DNA of 7,235 nt from Candidatus Methanoplasma sp. GTDB taxonomy: Archaea; Thermoplasmatota; Thermoplasmata; Methanomassiliicoccales; Methanomethylophilaceae. Below, piece after piece: positions 6,360 to 7,235 of this stretch. The notes under the pieces are model-generated. The model was not told where the DNA came from, did not search any database, and saw only the letters and a list, made by a program, of their open reading frames with translations. Position 1 is the stretch's first letter. Each line of letters opens with the position of its first letter. The DNA is taken from assembly GCA_031271555.1 (NCBI GenBank), contig JAISVN010000047.1, positions 1 to 7,235 on the forward strand, read 5' to 3'. A program made the translations under genes and the position numbers.

Positions 6360-6415
6360 TATTTATACCTCTTTTTCAGATTTTGCATTTGTTAAAAACG
6401 TTTTAATGCGTTTTA
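6360..6415 (-). promoter_or_regulatory. A/T-rich translation leader and ribosome site of atpK
   Basis: The 60 bases 6361-6420 contain only 16 G/C, against 40 of 60 in an inner atpA stretch (3481-3540). On the mRNA this is an A-rich, poorly paired run through the last atpI codons, ending in AAAGAGGTATAAATA just before ATG. Many c subunits are needed per complex, and an unstructured leader is a known way to raise c-subunit translation in Escherichia coli. The same use here is inference. Confidence 0.4.
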
Positions 6416-7235
6416 CCTTCAACGGCTCGTACTTTATTCCGCCGCCGACGAAGAACTTGGTCATCAGCTCCACGAACTGCAACCTCAAGGCGTGCAGTCC
6501 TGCGGAAAGGATTCCCAATGTCCATACGACCAGGTGCAAGAACGCAAACAGGGCAAATCCGATTATCATCATGATTATACCCGGCCATTCGACAACACCG
6601 GCTTCCGACATACCCATTATCATGCCGAAAACGATGTAGTTGAATGCCATGGCCATACCGGCCTTGGACATGCCAATGGCCGCTAAACGTGTGTAAGATA
6701 ATACGTTTCCAACGATTCCAGGAAGTTCCAGGATCGCCATTATTCCTTCTGTTCTCGAAGTGATCACGACACCGACGACCGTCATTACGAGGCCGATGAG
6801 CAAGATATACAACACAGGCTCTTCAAACATCGGAAGCTTGTCGAACAGTGCCAGTGTCATGCCGTAGCATAACACCACCATTCCGATGAACATGATTATC
6901 CATCCGCCCTTCTCCATGAAAGCGTGCTTGTTGTTGTGCTGTCTCCTTATGTTCAGGTATCCGCACACGTATCCTATCAGGAGGTGTACTACACCGACAT
7001 AAACGGACAGTTTCAGCAGCAGCCCTACATGCGCGCCGAGCTTCGATATTCCATGCCCATCTATCATTATGCCGCTGAACCATTCCGGCATGTGGACCCC
7101 TAGCAGTCCTTCCCATGTCATATTCAGCGGCGGCTCCCAGTGACCTATGAAGTGCATTCCGAGCGCTTCTCCGAAGAAGAAGAAACCGAACAGGAATGCC
7201 CATATGCCTCCAAAGAACAGAACTGTGGCGATCGC
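6363..7235 (-). CDS. atpI: A-type ATP synthase subunit I/a, C-terminal membrane part (5' end outside window)
   Basis: Subunit I (a) is the membrane stator through which ions enter and leave the c ring. The frame is open to the window edge, adding 26 codons (AIATVLFFGGIWAFLFGFFF, then FGEALG) before the first visible ATG at 7157, so that ATG is internal. Full-length family members have about 650 residues; 290 are visible. Counted from that internal Met, helices lie near 40-69, 84-104, 114-133, 143-182 and 190-230. Two conserved arginines are present. R157 in LSYTRLAAIGMS (codon 6687-6689) is the counterpart of the essential rotor-facing arginine. R225 in LHALRLQFVELMTKFFVG (codon 6483-6485) is the second. 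The FGE motif near the edge is also typical. The TAA lies 3 bases before atpK. The soluble N-terminal half cannot be assessed. Confidence 0.96.
   Translation of the reverse strand, partial: AIATVLFFGGIWAFLFGFFFFGEALGMHFIGHWEPPLNMTWEGLLGVHMPEWFSGIMIDGHGISKLGAHVGLLLKLSVYVGVVHLLIGYVCGYLNIRRQHNNKHAFMEKGGWIIMFIGMVVLCYGMTLALFDKLPMFEEPVLYILLIGLVMTVVGVVITSRTEGIMAILELPGIVGNVLSYTRLAAIGMSKAGMAMAFNYIVFGMIMGMSEAGVVEWPGIIMMIIGFALFAFLHLVVWTLGILSAGLHALRLQFVELMTKFFVGGGIKYEPLKVKRIKTFLTNAKSEKEV

Overview
The window holds most of an A-type (archaeal, V-like) ATP synthase operon. All genes lie on the minus strand, so transcription runs from base 7235 toward base 1. The order is atpI (5' end outside the window), atpK, atpE, atpC, atpF, atpA, atpB, atpD and then a 48-codon membrane-protein gene. 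Subunit sequences, the single-hairpin 77-residue c subunit, Shine-Dalgarno sites that match the GGTGAT end of the anti-SD partner, and an oligo-T terminator with a TATA-like promoter all point to a euryarchaeon. The proteins read like those of Thermoplasmata / Methanomassiliicoccales relatives. That placement is an impression from the sequences, not a computed result, and some bacteria carry operons of the same order.

Layout by region. Bases 6363-7235 encode the C-terminal membrane half of subunit a/I, with both conserved rotor-facing arginines. Bases 6126-6359 encode the c-ring proteolipid. Bases 5551-6108 (E) belong to the peripheral stalk, and 4494-5546 (C) and 4189-4494 (F) to the central stalk. 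Bases 2458-4188 and 1070-2452 are catalytic subunit A and non-catalytic subunit B. Bases 429-1064 are the axle subunit D. Bases 286-432 are a small one-helix membrane protein translationally coupled to atpD. Genes overlap, abut, or are separated by at most 17 bases, so this is one tightly coupled transcription unit. A U8 tract at 260-267 probably ends it. Bases 113-285 are AT-rich and hold that terminator and a promoter for the next gene. That gene (1-97, running off the left edge) starts an AlbA_2/Schlafen-like domain protein.

Together the genes encode a rotary motor: ions cross at the a/c interface (R157 in the visible part of a, E60 of c), turn the c ring with C, F and D, and drive ATP synthesis in A3B3, while E (with H, not seen here) holds the stator. 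The points most worth a second look are: the 48-aa gene; a GTGA(G) junction that recurs at A/B, B/D and D/orf48; a glutamate where sodium-type c subunits usually have the helix-1 glutamine; and a non-standard A-subunit P-loop that is free of intein.
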